NCBI GenBank assembly: GCA_964554185.1
Contig: CAZKNJ010000012.1
Location: 1-56,582 of the forward strand
Reading direction: 5' to 3'
DNA from: CAZKNJ01 sp964554185
Lineage (GTDB): Bacteria > 4484-113
DNA: 56,582 bases
Shown here: positions 1 through 8,140 of the stretch, in pieces
How positions within the stretch are numbered: the stretch's first letter is position 1
Layout: each line of letters begins with the position of its first letter
Notes under the pieces: model-generated
What the model saw: the letters and a program-made list of their open reading frames with translations, nothing else
Database searches by the model: none
Told to the model about the DNA's origin: nothing
Position numbers and translations under genes: made by a program

Positions 1-1308
1 ATGGGCGAAACCATCTACATCCGCGACGCCAAGCAGCACCTCGGCGAGGTAGTGCGGCTGCGCGGCTGGCTGCGCAATATCCGCAGCGGTAAGAACATCC
101 ACTTCCTCATCGTCCGCGACGGCACCGGCGACATGCAGTGCGTGGCCTTCGGCGGCAACCTGCCGCCCGAGGCGATGGAGCTCTGCGCCGGCCTGGGCCT
201 GGAGTCCTCGCTCATCGTCACCGGCTCGCTTTCGGCCGACGACCGCGCGCCCGGCGGCGTGGAGATGCAGGTGTCCGCCATTGAGGCCATCCAGCCCGTG
301 GCCGATTACCCCATCGCCAAGAAGGAGCACGGAGTGGAGTTCCTGATGGAGAACCGCCACCTGTGGCTGCGCTCGGCCAAGCAGGCGGTCATTATGCGCG
401 TGCGCAACGAGGTGGAGAAGGCCTGGGCCGACTTCTTCTACGAGCGCGGCTTCACCCGCGTGGACACGCCCATCTTCACCCCCAACGCGGTGGAGGGCAC
501 CACCACGCTGTTTGAGGTGGACTACCACGGCGACAAGGCGTTCCTCTCCCAGAGCGGCCAGCTTTACAACGAGGCCACGGCGGCGGCGCTGGGGCGCGTC
601 TACTGCTTCGGCCCCACGTTCCGCGCGGAGAAGAGCAAGACCCGACGCCACCTGCTGGAGTTCTGGATGCTGGAGATGGAGGCCGCGTTCTACACCCACG
701 AGGACAACCTGCGCTTCCAGGAAGAGATGATGGTGTACACGGTGGAGCGCGTGCTGGCCAACTGCGCCGCCGAGCTTGAGGTGCTGGAGCGCGACACCAC
801 TCTCTTGAAGCCGGTGCAGCCGCCCTTCCCGCGCATCACCTACCGCGAAGCGGTGGGGCTCATCAACGAAAAGATGGAAAGCCGCGAGGCCGAGTTCAAG
901 TATGGCGACGACCTGGGAGCGCCGGAGGAAATCTTCCTTGGCGACCAGTTTGACCGCCCCGTGTTCGTCACCAACTTCCCCGCGCAGGTGAAGGCTTTCT
1001 ACATGAAGCGCGACCCGGCGGATCCGGAGACCATACTGGGCGCCGATCTGCTGGCGCCGGAAGGCGTCGGCGAAATCATCGGCAGCAGCCAGCGCGAAGA
1101 CGACCTGGACACCATGCTTGCGCGCATCCGCGAGCATAACCTGCCGGAGGACGCGTTCCAGTGGTATCTGGACCTGCGCCGCTATGGCACCGTGCCCCAT
1201 TCGGGCTTCGGCGCGGGGCTGGAGCGCATCATCCAGTGGCTCTGCGGCGCGGCGCACATCCGCGAGACCATCGCCTTCCCGCGCATGTTGCACCATATGT
1301 ATCCGTGA
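1..1308 (+). CDS. asnS: Asparaginyl-tRNA synthetase
   Basis: Charges tRNA-Asn with asparagine in the cytoplasm. The 435-residue protein has the usual family length: an N-terminal OB-fold anticodon-binding domain (about residues 18-105, with LRGWLRNIRS and VRDGTG) and a class II catalytic domain. Motif 2 is visible as FRAEKSKTRRH and motif 3 as GAGLERI (residues 404-410). The SGQL stretch at residue 185 is characteristic of AsnRS rather than AspRS, which has SPQ at this place. The ATG is the first base of the window; the N-terminus (MGETIYIRDAKQH) matches the family start, so the gene looks complete, although its promoter is outside. It is followed after 5 nt by a small unknown gene. Confidence 0.93.
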   Translation: MGETIYIRDAKQHLGEVVRLRGWLRNIRSGKNIHFLIVRDGTGDMQCVAFGGNLPPEAMELCAGLGLESSLIVTGSLSADDRAPGGVEMQVSAIEAIQPVADYPIAKKEHGVEFLMENRHLWLRSAKQAVIMRVRNEVEKAWADFFYERGFTRVDTPIFTPNAVEGTTTLFEVDYHGDKAFLSQSGQLYNEATAAALGRVYCFGPTFRAEKSKTRRHLLEFWMLEMEAAFYTHEDNLRFQEEMMVYTVERVLANCAAELEVLERDTTLLKPVQPPFPRITYREAVGLINEKMESREAEFKYGDDLGAPEEIFLGDQFDRPVFVTNFPAQVKAFYMKRDPADPETILGADLLAPEGVGEIIGSSQREDDLDTMLARIREHNLPEDAFQWYLDLRRYGTVPHSGFGAGLERIIQWLCGAAHIRETIAFPRMLHHMYP

Positions 1309-1313
1309 GCGCC

Positions 1314-1502
1314 ATGGAAGAACCCAAGGGCTTCAGCCGCGAAGAAATAATCAGCGCCCTCAAGGGCCTGTATTCCGCCTGGGAGGGCGACCTGCCCGGC
1401 GAGCTGCCGCCGGAGCTGGCGGCCAAGATGGAGCGCCTGCGCATTGAGGTCAAGGGGCTGCTCGACCAGCTGCTGGCGGAGCACGGCGAAGCGGCTCCTT
1501 AG
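1314..1502 (+). CDS. Small acidic protein of unknown function (62 aa)
   Basis: I do not recognise this protein. It starts 5 nt after the asnS stop and ends just before the next promoter, so it is probably translated from the asnS message. It is highly charged, predicted helical (FSREEIISALKGLYSAW, then ELAAKMERLRIEVKGLLDQL), with no membrane segment and no cysteine. Its size resembles XseB, but the conserved XseB pattern is not there. No good Shine-Dalgarno sequence is visible; coupling to asnS would explain that. Confidence 0.5.
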   Translation: MEEPKGFSREEIISALKGLYSAWEGDLPGELPPELAAKMERLRIEVKGLLDQLLAEHGEAAP

Positions 1503-1529
1503 TGCTAGAATAAAGCCCGGCTCCGGGCT
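1503..1529 (+). promoter_or_regulatory. Extended -10 promoter and early hairpin before the ABC exporter
   Basis: TGCTAGAAT at 1503-1511 is an extended -10 element overlapping the end of the preceding small gene. Directly after it AGCCCGG/CCGGGCT (1514-1520 and 1523-1529) can form a 7-bp hairpin that would sit at the very 5' end of the transcript. There is no T-run, so it is more likely a 5' stabilising or regulatory hairpin than a terminator. No clear -35 is visible. Confidence 0.5.
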
Positions 1530-1535
1530 CGCATT

Positions 1536-3302
1536 ATGTCAACAATCACAAGCGCAAAGGGGAGGGGACGCGCACGCTGGTGGGAACTGCGCCGCCTGCG
1601 CCCGCTCATCCTCTCGCACCGCCGCTACCTCTATATCGCGCTCATCTCCGCGCTCATCTACTCCGTCTCCCAGCTATCCATCCCCGTGATAGTGAAGTTC
1701 CTCTTTGACGACGTTATCGGCGTCAAGCGCGATCTGGTGCTGTTGTGGTGGACGCTGGGCGGTCTGGTCATGGCGTTGCTGGTGCGCTCCCTCTCGCTGT
1801 CCACGCGCATCTACGCGATAAACTCGGTCGCGCACTCCGTGACCGCCGAGCTGCGCCAGAAGCTCTTTGACCACATGCAGAGCCTGTCCTACTCGTTCTT
1901 CGACCGCAGCCGCGTGGGCGACCTGATGTCCCGGCTCACCAACGACGTTATCACGGTGCAGAACTTCATCGTGATGTCGCTGGAGGATTTCATCATCGCC
2001 CCGCTGATGCTGGTCGGCGCGCTGGCGATCCTGTTCGTCCGCAGCTGGATGCTCGGCGTCGTTATTCTCGTTGTCTCCATCTTCGTGGGCCTGTGCCTGC
2101 GCTTCGCCGGCGCGCGGCTGCGCAAGATCAACCAGCGCATCCAGGAGTACACCGGCGAGCTTACCGGCGTGCTCTCCGAAGGCCTGAACGTCATCCGCCT
2201 GATTCAGTCCTTCAACATGCAGGCAAAGGTGAGCGGGCAATTCTATGAGGTGAACCTCCGCACCCTGCGCGAGAACCTGCGCGCGGTGAAGTGGATGGCC
2301 ATCCTGGTGGCGATTGTGGAGTTCATCGGTTTCATGGCGCCGCTGGTGTTCTTCGCCTTCCTCGCGTTCCTCATCATCAAGGACCAGTCCACCATCGGCG
2401 ATGTCTTCCTGGTCGTCGGCCTGGCGACGATGGTGGCGAGCCCGCTGAACAAGCTCTCGCGCGTGGTGGTGAACATCCAGGGCGCCTCCGCCGCCATCGC
2501 GCGCATCCATCAGATTCTGGACACCCCCCGCGAAATCCGCGATATGCCGGGCGCCCAGCCGCTGGAGATCGCCAACGGCCGCATAGTATTTGAGAATGTG
2601 GATTTCCGCTACGGCGGCGGCGAAGACGTGTTGCGCGACTTCACGCTGACGGTGCGCCCCGGCGAGGTCGTGGCGTTGGTCGGCGAGAGCGGCTCCGGCA
2701 AGACCACCGTCCTCCATCTCATTCCCCGCTTCTACGAGCCGAGCAACGGCCACATCACCATCGACGGCCAGGACGTGTCGCGCGTCACGCTGGAATCCCT
2801 GCGCCAGAACGTGGGCATCGTCAGCCAGGAGACGATTCTCATCCACGGCGCCATCCGCGACAACATCTGTTTTGGCAGCAGCGGCATAGACGAGCTGGAC
2901 CTGATAAGGGCTTCCCGCGGGGCTAACGCCCACGATTTCATCATGCGCTTAAAGGACGGTTACGATACCGTGGTGGGCGAACGCGGGGTGACGCTTTCCG
3001 GCGGCGAGCGCCAGCGCATCGCCATCGCCCGCGTGCTGCTGAAAGACCCGCGCATCCTGCTGCTGGACGAAGCCACCTCTGCGCTGGACTCCATCTCCGA
3101 AGCCATCGTGCAGGACGCGCTCAACAAACTGATGTACGGCCGCACCACGCTGATGGTCGCCCACCGGCTCTCCACCGTGAAGAACGCCGACCGGATTGTC
3201 GTGCTGGACCAAGGCCGCATCCGCGAAATGGGCAGCCACCGCGAGCTCATTGAGAAGCAGGATTACTACTACAATCTGGTCAAGCTGCAAGGGCTCATCT
3301 AG
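1536..3302 (+). CDS. MsbA-type ABC exporter (fused permease and ATPase)
   Basis: A half-transporter that would work as a homodimer in the inner membrane. Residues about 30-320 hold the six-helix exporter domain. The ATPase follows: Walker A GESGSGKTT (383-391), signature LSGGERQ (487-493), Walker B ILLLDEATSALD (from 507) and the H-loop in VAHRLST. The length of 588 residues is normal for the MsbA/LmrA/BmrA group. In a cell with lpxB a lipid-A flippase is an attractive role, but drug or lipid export in general fits equally well, and the neighbouring genes do not decide it. Confidence 0.88.
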   Translation: MSTITSAKGRGRARWWELRRLRPLILSHRRYLYIALISALIYSVSQLSIPVIVKFLFDDVIGVKRDLVLLWWTLGGLVMALLVRSLSLSTRIYAINSVAHSVTAELRQKLFDHMQSLSYSFFDRSRVGDLMSRLTNDVITVQNFIVMSLEDFIIAPLMLVGALAILFVRSWMLGVVILVVSIFVGLCLRFAGARLRKINQRIQEYTGELTGVLSEGLNVIRLIQSFNMQAKVSGQFYEVNLRTLRENLRAVKWMAILVAIVEFIGFMAPLVFFAFLAFLIIKDQSTIGDVFLVVGLATMVASPLNKLSRVVVNIQGASAAIARIHQILDTPREIRDMPGAQPLEIANGRIVFENVDFRYGGGEDVLRDFTLTVRPGEVVALVGESGSGKTTVLHLIPRFYEPSNGHITIDGQDVSRVTLESLRQNVGIVSQETILIHGAIRDNICFGSSGIDELDLIRASRGANAHDFIMRLKDGYDTVVGERGVTLSGGERQRIAIARVLLKDPRILLLDEATSALDSISEAIVQDALNKLMYGRTTLMVAHRLSTVKNADRIVVLDQGRIREMGSHRELIEKQDYYYNLVKLQGLI

Positions 3303-3308
3303 CCGGAT

Positions 3309-3348
3309 TTATCAACACCTCATCCCCCCTATCCACACCTTATCAACA
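3309..3348 (+). promoter_or_regulatory. Cluster of three DnaA-box-like 9-mers
   Basis: Three same-orientation 9-mers, each one base from the DnaA consensus TTATCCACA: TTATCAACA at 3309-3317, CTATCCACA at 3329-3337 and TTATCAACA at 3340-3348. They lie in the spacer between the ABC exporter stop and the next gene and directly precede a candidate -10 (TAAAAT, 3355-3360). A DnaA-regulated promoter or a DnaA-titration site are possible readings. No dnaA or dnaN gene is near, so an origin is not supported. Confidence 0.35.
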
Positions 3349-3495
3349 ATGTGGTAAAATACCTGTGACCCGTGCGGGGCAGTGGGTGGTTAACACCTGC
3401 TATCCGCTCGGGCAAGTCAGACCCGCCCGCGAGTTGGCGCGCGCAGCGTCCGGCTCCGCACTATGGAAAGCAAACCGAAATATCGGGGGTGCATT

Positions 3496-4947
3496 GTGAG
3501 AAGACTGATTAACACGGGTCTGGCGGTGGGTATCATCCTGGCCCTCACTCTGTCCGCCCTGCTGGCGGCTGGCTGCCGCGGCGGCGGCAACGACTGGTGG
3601 GACGAATGGTCGGGCAGCAAGTACCTGGCTGAGGCTGGCGGGATTACACTGGATCCCGACCCGCTGGTGGCGGGGCAACTCTCCACCCTGACCATCACCT
3701 ACGACTCTACCGACTTCACCCAGCTCATCAGCAAGGACATCGTCCTTGATGCTGACGCCAGGACGCTCACCGTCACGGTTTATGCGCGGGAGCGCGACAA
3801 CATTGCCGGGACGTGGGACGGCACGCTCATCGTGACCACCACCTTCCCGGACAGCGGCTGGTGGCACCTGGTAGCGCCGCGGGAGAATGGCGCTGCGGTC
3901 GGCGTGGATCTCTTCGTGGAAGCGCCGGCGGGCGCGCCCCAGGAAGTCATCTGGGACGGCGACGAGTACTTCCCCGACATGGGGGATATCCAAACTGACC
4001 CGGATCCGCTGGTCGCCAACTCGTTTGCCCACCTTACGGTGAGCTTCATCCAGGGCGCGGCGACCGAGCTCATCAGCCAGCGGTTTGAGGTCGTCACCGG
4101 CGAGCACCGGCTGCTGCTGACGGTAGTGGCGCGCGACATTCTGAACGCCGAGGCCTCCTGGGACGGCACGGTGGAAATACCGGTGACCTTCCTGGAAAGT
4201 GGAGTGTGGACTCTGGTGGTGGCGCAAGAAACCGGCGAATCCACGGTTGACCTGGTGGTGCAGCCCGATCCGTCAACTCCGCCCGAAGACGTATGGATGG
4301 GCGACTCCTACTTGCCGGATGTCGGCGATATCACGACGACCCCGTCGCCGGTCACGGTCAACCGCCTAACCCACGTCACCATAAACTTCGCGACCACGAA
4401 CTACACCGAGCTGGTCAGCCAGGAGTTTGCGCTGGATCCGGTTGCGCGCACGCTGTCGCTAACGGTTTACGCCCGCGAGCGCGCCGGAACCGCGGCCGCC
4501 TGGGACGGCGCGGTGACGGTGCCGGCAACCTTCCTGGATCGCGGCGTGTGGCAGCTTATCATCGCCCAGGGCGGCGGCACGCAGGCCGTGATTGACCTGT
4601 ACGTGTATCCCGAGCAGGATGTCTGGACCGGCGACACTTACACGCCCAACGTGGGCGATGTTGAGACCGACCCGGATCCGGTTGTAATCAACACGCTGAC
4701 CCACATCACGGTCAACTTCAACACTACTGCCTACACCGAGCTGGTGAGCCAGGAGTGGGCGGTTGATGCAGGCGCTCAGACGGTCACCATCAATGTCCTT
4801 GCGCGCGAGCGGGCTGACCGCGAAGCCGACTGGGACGGCACGGTAACGGTGCCGGTGACCTTCCTCGCCGCGGGGGCGTGGACGGTTATCATCCCGCAGG
4901 ACGGCGGAGCACCCGCCACCGTTGAACTGTACGTGGCGACGCCTTAG
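3496..4947 (+). CDS. Lipoprotein with four tandem ~100-residue repeats
   Basis: Exported lipoprotein of unknown function, 483 residues. From the GTG at 3496 the N-terminus is a classic lipoprotein signal: two Arg, a hydrophobic stretch and LLAAGC, followed by a Gly-rich linker. The rest consists of four homologous repeats. Each starts with a segment like VGDVETDPDPV, continues with LTHITVNF and TELVSQ, then LARER, then WDGTVTVPVTFL and a final GVW. They are beta-rich and resemble Ig-like extracellular modules. Conservation is strongest between repeats 3 and 4, suggesting recent duplication. An upstream ATG at 3463 is possible, but it would place ten charged residues before the signal and has no ribosome-binding site; a purine-rich GGGGGTG precedes the GTG. 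Confidence 0.7.
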   Translation: MRRLINTGLAVGIILALTLSALLAAGCRGGGNDWWDEWSGSKYLAEAGGITLDPDPLVAGQLSTLTITYDSTDFTQLISKDIVLDADARTLTVTVYARERDNIAGTWDGTLIVTTTFPDSGWWHLVAPRENGAAVGVDLFVEAPAGAPQEVIWDGDEYFPDMGDIQTDPDPLVANSFAHLTVSFIQGAATELISQRFEVVTGEHRLLLTVVARDILNAEASWDGTVEIPVTFLESGVWTLVVAQETGESTVDLVVQPDPSTPPEDVWMGDSYLPDVGDITTTPSPVTVNRLTHVTINFATTNYTELVSQEFALDPVARTLSLTVYARERAGTAAAWDGAVTVPATFLDRGVWQLIIAQGGGTQAVIDLYVYPEQDVWTGDTYTPNVGDVETDPDPVVINTLTHITVNFNTTAYTELVSQEWAVDAGAQTVTINVLARERADREADWDGTVTVPVTFLAAGAWTVIIPQDGGAPATVELYVATP

Positions 4948-4976
4948 TCTTCTCTACAACAGCCTGTGAGATACTC

Positions 4977-5006
4977 GCAGGGGCTGGCGGAAACGCCGGC
5001 CCCTGC
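4977..5006. terminator. GNRA-capped hairpin between convergent genes
   Basis: A 13-bp stem (GCAGGGGCTGGCG paired with CGCCGGCCCCTGC, one G-T pair) closed by a GAAA tetraloop. It lies between the repeat lipoprotein (plus) and the nucleotidyltransferase gene (minus). No T-run follows on either strand, so it could be a factor-assisted terminator or a 3'-end stabiliser for both messages. Confidence 0.55.
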
Positions 5007-5049
5007 GGCGCATTCAGTGGTGATTCAGTGGAGTTGGCCGCAGCTGCAA

Positions 5050-5805
5050 TTACCGCGCCGCTTCCAGGTAGTCTATGTTCTCCGGCAGGTCTATATCATA
5101 TGCCAGCTCCGGTGCATCCACCCGCACGACGCGGGCTTCCGCGTCGCACAAGCGGCTGACTCTCCGCTCAACATCGTTGAGGTTCAGCCGTCCGGTAAGC
5201 AGTTGCAGCGTGACCTTCACCCCCGCAATGTACGCCAGCCGCCAGGGATACTTCCGCGCACTATAGGCGTCGTTGCCCAGCGGCACGTTCTTGCGCAGCG
5301 CCTCCGCCGTAATGATGAACGCGCTGCCCATTGTCACCTCGCCTTCGGTAGTGCGCAAGAACCTGTTGGGCGCGCCGGGGTAGCGCCGCAGAAACTGCTC
5401 CTTCGTGATAAGCGGAACTGCAATCTCCGCCTCCGGCGGCACCGCTTCCAGAAAGCGCGCCAGCGCCTCCGCACTGACCGTCGGCAGGTCGGGCGACAGC
5501 AGCAGCAGCGTCCCGACTCCCCCGTGGAACCTCAGCCCGCACATCGCATTATCCAGCAGCGTCTCGCCACATTGCACCCACGCGGCGTCGCCGCCAAACC
5601 GCGCGAGCGCTGGCTTCACTTCCGGGGGGCCCACCACCGCGATGGGCGGCGGCGTCTGCGGGCAGGCGAGCAGCGCCTCCACCGCGTGCTCCAGCAGCGT
5701 CTTCCCCCGGCAGGGTATCAGCGCCTTCGCCGCCAGCGGATACCGCGCCCGGAGCGCCTTGGGCACCTCCCCGCCCGCCGTCACCACCGCGTGGTATGTC
5801 CTCAT
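5050..5805 (-). CDS. MobA-like nucleotidyltransferase family protein
   Basis: Probable NTP-transferase of the GT-A fold: VVTAGGEVPKAL near the N-terminus is a variant of the glycine-rich nucleotide-binding signature, K in AKALIPCRGK is the usual lysine after it, and LLLLSPDLPTVS carries the metal-binding Asp motif. The C-terminus (AYDIDLPENIDYLE) is typical of MobA/IspD-like cytidylyl- or guanylyltransferases. The exact substrate cannot be read from the sequence; molybdopterin or sugar phosphate are both possible. The reading frame is open 41 codons further upstream, but the ATG at 5805 starts directly with the conserved MRTYHAVVTAGG, so I use it. Protein of 251 residues, single gene with its own upstream region. 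Confidence 0.7.
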   Translation of the reverse strand: MRTYHAVVTAGGEVPKALRARYPLAAKALIPCRGKTLLEHAVEALLACPQTPPPIAVVGPPEVKPALARFGGDAAWVQCGETLLDNAMCGLRFHGGVGTLLLLSPDLPTVSAEALARFLEAVPPEAEIAVPLITKEQFLRRYPGAPNRFLRTTEGEVTMGSAFIITAEALRKNVPLGNDAYSARKYPWRLAYIAGVKVTLQLLTGRLNLNDVERRVSRLCDAEARVVRVDAPELAYDIDLPENIDYLEAAR

Positions 5806-5834
5806 GCATTCAGGATAGCATCTTCGGGCGGGAG

Positions 5835-6015
5835 GGGCAGACTCCAGGCTGCCCACACCGTCTGAGTCGCGGCTTTCCAGCCGCGATTCATAAACAGGAA
5901 GCGGGAGTGGGGACTTTAGTCCCCACATTCAAGTAGAGAGGAGTGGAGGATGAATCCCCCAGTCCTGCTTTCCTCCATCCAACAACCAACAACCAGCAAC
6001 CAGCAACTAACAACC
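5835..6015. repeat. Intergenic palindromes followed by CAACC-type low-complexity tract
   Basis: No gene seen in this spacer. It contains three small hairpins: GGGCAG/CTGCCC around 5836-5853, TCGCGGCT-TTCC-AGCCGCGA at 5867-5886 and GTGGGGACT-TT-AGTCCCCAC at 5907-5926. From 5980 to 6015 there is a degenerate tandem of CAACC/CAGCAAC units. The same combination (GC-rich hairpin ending in GCGATTC, then CAACAACC) recurs near 37550-37606 and, more loosely, at 53391-53547, which suggests a dispersed intergenic element family. Confidence 0.5.
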
Positions 6016-6017
6016 AT

Positions 6018-6743
6018 TCAAAATCCCAATTCCCAATCCCGCGCCAACTCATTCGCCCGCGGGTAGCTTTCAAACGTGCCCGCGTCCTGCCAGGCCCCCT
6101 CCAGTACGCCGTAGCTCATGCGCCCCTGCTTGAGGTAGTGCACATTCACATCGCTGATTTCGTATTCGCCGCGCGCGCTGGGCTTGAGTTCGTGTATGAC
6201 CTTGAACACGTCCGGCGTGTAAAAATACGCGCCGGTTACCGCGAGGTCGCTCTTGGGCTGCGTCGGCTTTTCCTCAATATCAGTGAGCTTCCCGCCCGCA
6301 TCAAACACGGCGACGCCGAAGCGCTGCGGCTCGCCCACTTTCTTCAGCAGCACCCGCGCGAGCGCGTCGCCGGCTGCAAACTCCGCCGCCTGCGGCGCCA
6401 GGCTGTCGGCGAAGAGGTTGTCGCCCAGCAGTGTCAGGAAGCGGTCGCCGCCCACAAAACTCTCCGCCAGCCCCACCGCCTGCGCGATGCCGCCGGCTTC
6501 GTCCTGCACGCGGAAGGTGAAGCCCATACCGAGCTCGCGGCCGCTTCCCAGCAGGCTCACCACCGCGCCCATATGCTCGCGGCCGGTGACCACCACCACT
6601 TCGGTGATGCCCGCCTGCTTGAACTTGAACAGCGGGTGGTAAATCATCGGGTAGCGCCCCACCGGCAGCAGGTGCTTGTTGGTCACTTTCGTCAGCGGAT
6701 GCAGGCGGCTTCCGGAGCCGCCGGCCAGCAGCACACCTTTCAT
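6018..6743 (-). CDS. Short RmlA-like sugar nucleotidyltransferase
   Basis: Glucose-1-phosphate thymidylyltransferase-like enzyme of 241 residues. The N-terminal MKGVLLAGGSGSRLHPLT is the nucleotide-binding signature, followed by NKHLLPVGRYPMIYHP, LLGDNLF (metal-binding Asp) and IEEKPTQPKSD. This short form (about 240 residues) lacks the C-terminal extension of the 290-residue RmlA enzymes. The likely reaction is NTP plus sugar-1-phosphate to NDP-sugar for surface polysaccharide synthesis; dTDP-glucose is an inference. Its ATG overlaps the xseA stop by one base (TAATG), so it is the last gene of the rbfA-to-xseA run. Confidence 0.82.
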   Translation of the reverse strand: MKGVLLAGGSGSRLHPLTKVTNKHLLPVGRYPMIYHPLFKFKQAGITEVVVVTGREHMGAVVSLLGSGRELGMGFTFRVQDEAGGIAQAVGLAESFVGGDRFLTLLGDNLFADSLAPQAAEFAAGDALARVLLKKVGEPQRFGVAVFDAGGKLTDIEEKPTQPKSDLAVTGAYFYTPDVFKVIHELKPSARGEYEISDVNVHYLKQGRMSYGVLEGAWQDAGTFESYPRANELARDWELGF

Positions 6744-8122
6744 TATCGCTCCTCCTTCGGCGCGGTTTCCTTCACCTCGCCGCGCACCAGCCCGTCGTGC
6801 AGCTCGGCGGTGAACGCCTGCCCCGGCGTCAGCGCGGCCGCGCGTGTGATCAAGTGCTCCATTTCTTCATCCCACAACAGCGCATAGCCCCGCCGCAGCG
6901 CTTCGCGCGGATCCACCGCGCCGAGCTTGGCTCCTGCTAGCGTCAGCCCGCGCGCATGTTCATCCATCTTCCGCATAGACGCAGCAACGAGGTCGGCCGC
7001 CGTGCGGTCCAGGTCGCTCATCCGGTCTTCCAGCTGCCGCTGGGCCTTGCGCGGGGCCAGCCGCTGGGAGAGATGCGCGGTGCGTTCTTCCTGCCGGCCG
7101 GTCCATGCGCGTAGGCTGCGCAGCATCGCTTTCGCCGCGGCGTGCAGCCCCGCCTCGGTGTCCGCCAGTTCGCCGCGCACCCGCCGCACCAGCCGTCCGG
7201 CCTGCACCGCGCGGAACGCCGTTTCCGTCCGCCGGATGCGCCCCAGCGCCGAGCGCGCCAGCATCCCGCCCCGGCTGGCGAGGCCCGCGCGCAAATCGCG
7301 GACATCGGGCGCCGCCATTTCCGCCGCCACCGAGGGCGTGGGCGCGCGCAAGTCCGCCGCAAAATCGGCGATGGTGAAGTCCACCTCGTGCCCGACACCG
7401 GTGATGACCGGCGTCTTCATCTTGTATAACTGCCGCGCCAGCGCCTCGTCGTTGAAGCACCACAGGTCTTCCAGCGACCCCCCGCCGCGCACCAGCAGTA
7501 TCGCTTCGCACACCCCGCTCGCATCCGCTTGCTTCAACGCCTGGATAATCTGCTCCGCCGCCGCGTCGCCCTGCACCGCCGTGGGGAACAGCACCACGTG
7601 CAAATACGGCGCGCGCCGCGTGAGCACGTTCACCACGTCAGTGAACGCCGCCGCCTGCGGACTGGTCACCACCCCCACGGTGCGCGGCATCTCCGGCGGC
7701 AGCGCTTTGTGCTCGGGGGCAAACAGCCCTTCTTCCGCCAGCTGGCGTTTGAGCTGCTCAAACCGCGCCGCCAGCTCCCCTTCGCCTTGCGGGATGATGT
7801 CGGAGACCACGAGCTGGTAGGAGCCTCTGCGCGCGTACACCGAGATGTTGCCGAAGGCGAGAACGGCGGTTCCGTCTTCCAGCGGCTTCTTGCGCTGCCG
7901 GGAATAGCCGAAGAACACGCACGTAAGCTCGCTGTCCTCGTCCTTCAGGGTGAAATACAGGTGGCCAGTAGAAGCCGGGCGAACATTGCTGGTTTCGCCG
8001 CGCACCCACACCCCCTGCAGCTTGGGCTCGCCCTCGATAGCGCCGCGCACGAACTCGGTCACTTCGCTGACAGTCAGCGCGCGTTCCTGCGTCTTGGCGG
8101 CCTGCGGAAGGATGAAATCCAT
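6743..8122 (-). CDS. xseA: Exodeoxyribonuclease VII large subunit
   Basis: Catalytic subunit of exonuclease VII, which degrades single-stranded DNA from both ends. An OB-fold at residues about 18-110 (LQGVWVRGETSN, GHLYFTLKD) is followed by the conserved nuclease domain with VGVVTSPQAAAF, RGGGSLEDLW, GVGHEVDFTIADF and DLRAPTPSVAAE, then a long helical C-terminal region. The length of 459 residues is normal. No gene for the small subunit XseB is recognisable next to it, although the two are often adjacent. The spacer before the ATG contains TATAGAAT followed by 7 nt and the ATG, so besides readthrough from lpxB a leaderless transcript is possible. Confidence 0.92.
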   Translation of the reverse strand: MDFILPQAAKTQERALTVSEVTEFVRGAIEGEPKLQGVWVRGETSNVRPASTGHLYFTLKDEDSELTCVFFGYSRQRKKPLEDGTAVLAFGNISVYARRGSYQLVVSDIIPQGEGELAARFEQLKRQLAEEGLFAPEHKALPPEMPRTVGVVTSPQAAAFTDVVNVLTRRAPYLHVVLFPTAVQGDAAAEQIIQALKQADASGVCEAILLVRGGGSLEDLWCFNDEALARQLYKMKTPVITGVGHEVDFTIADFAADLRAPTPSVAAEMAAPDVRDLRAGLASRGGMLARSALGRIRRTETAFRAVQAGRLVRRVRGELADTEAGLHAAAKAMLRSLRAWTGRQEERTAHLSQRLAPRKAQRQLEDRMSDLDRTAADLVAASMRKMDEHARGLTLAGAKLGAVDPREALRRGYALLWDEEMEHLITRAAALTPGQAFTAELHDGLVRGEVKETAPKEER

Positions 8123-8129
8123 CGCGCCT

Positions 8130-8135
8130 ATTCTA
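8130..8135 (-). promoter_or_regulatory. -10 element 7 nt before xseA
   Basis: On the minus strand TAGAAT (8135-8130) lies in the 18-nt gap between the lpxB stop and the xseA ATG and ends 7 nt before it. A transcript starting at the usual distance would begin at the start codon itself. No clear -35. Confidence 0.4.
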
Positions 8136-8140
8136 TACGA

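Noticed and set aside
1118..1447. Arg/Ala-rich open frames overlapping asnS and many other genes
   Set aside because: They are in other frames of well-identified genes and have the skewed composition expected from G+C-rich DNA read out of frame.
1314..1502. Small gene as xseB, partner of xseA
   Set aside because: Length is right, but the conserved XseB helix pattern is missing and it is 5 kb away on the other strand.
3301..3462. Chromosomal origin at the DnaA-box cluster
   Set aside because: No dnaA, dnaN, gyrB or other origin genes and no clear AT-rich unwinding region are close by.
5980..6015. CRISPR-like repeat array
   Set aside because: Units of 5 to 7 nt without spacers; simple low-complexity tract.
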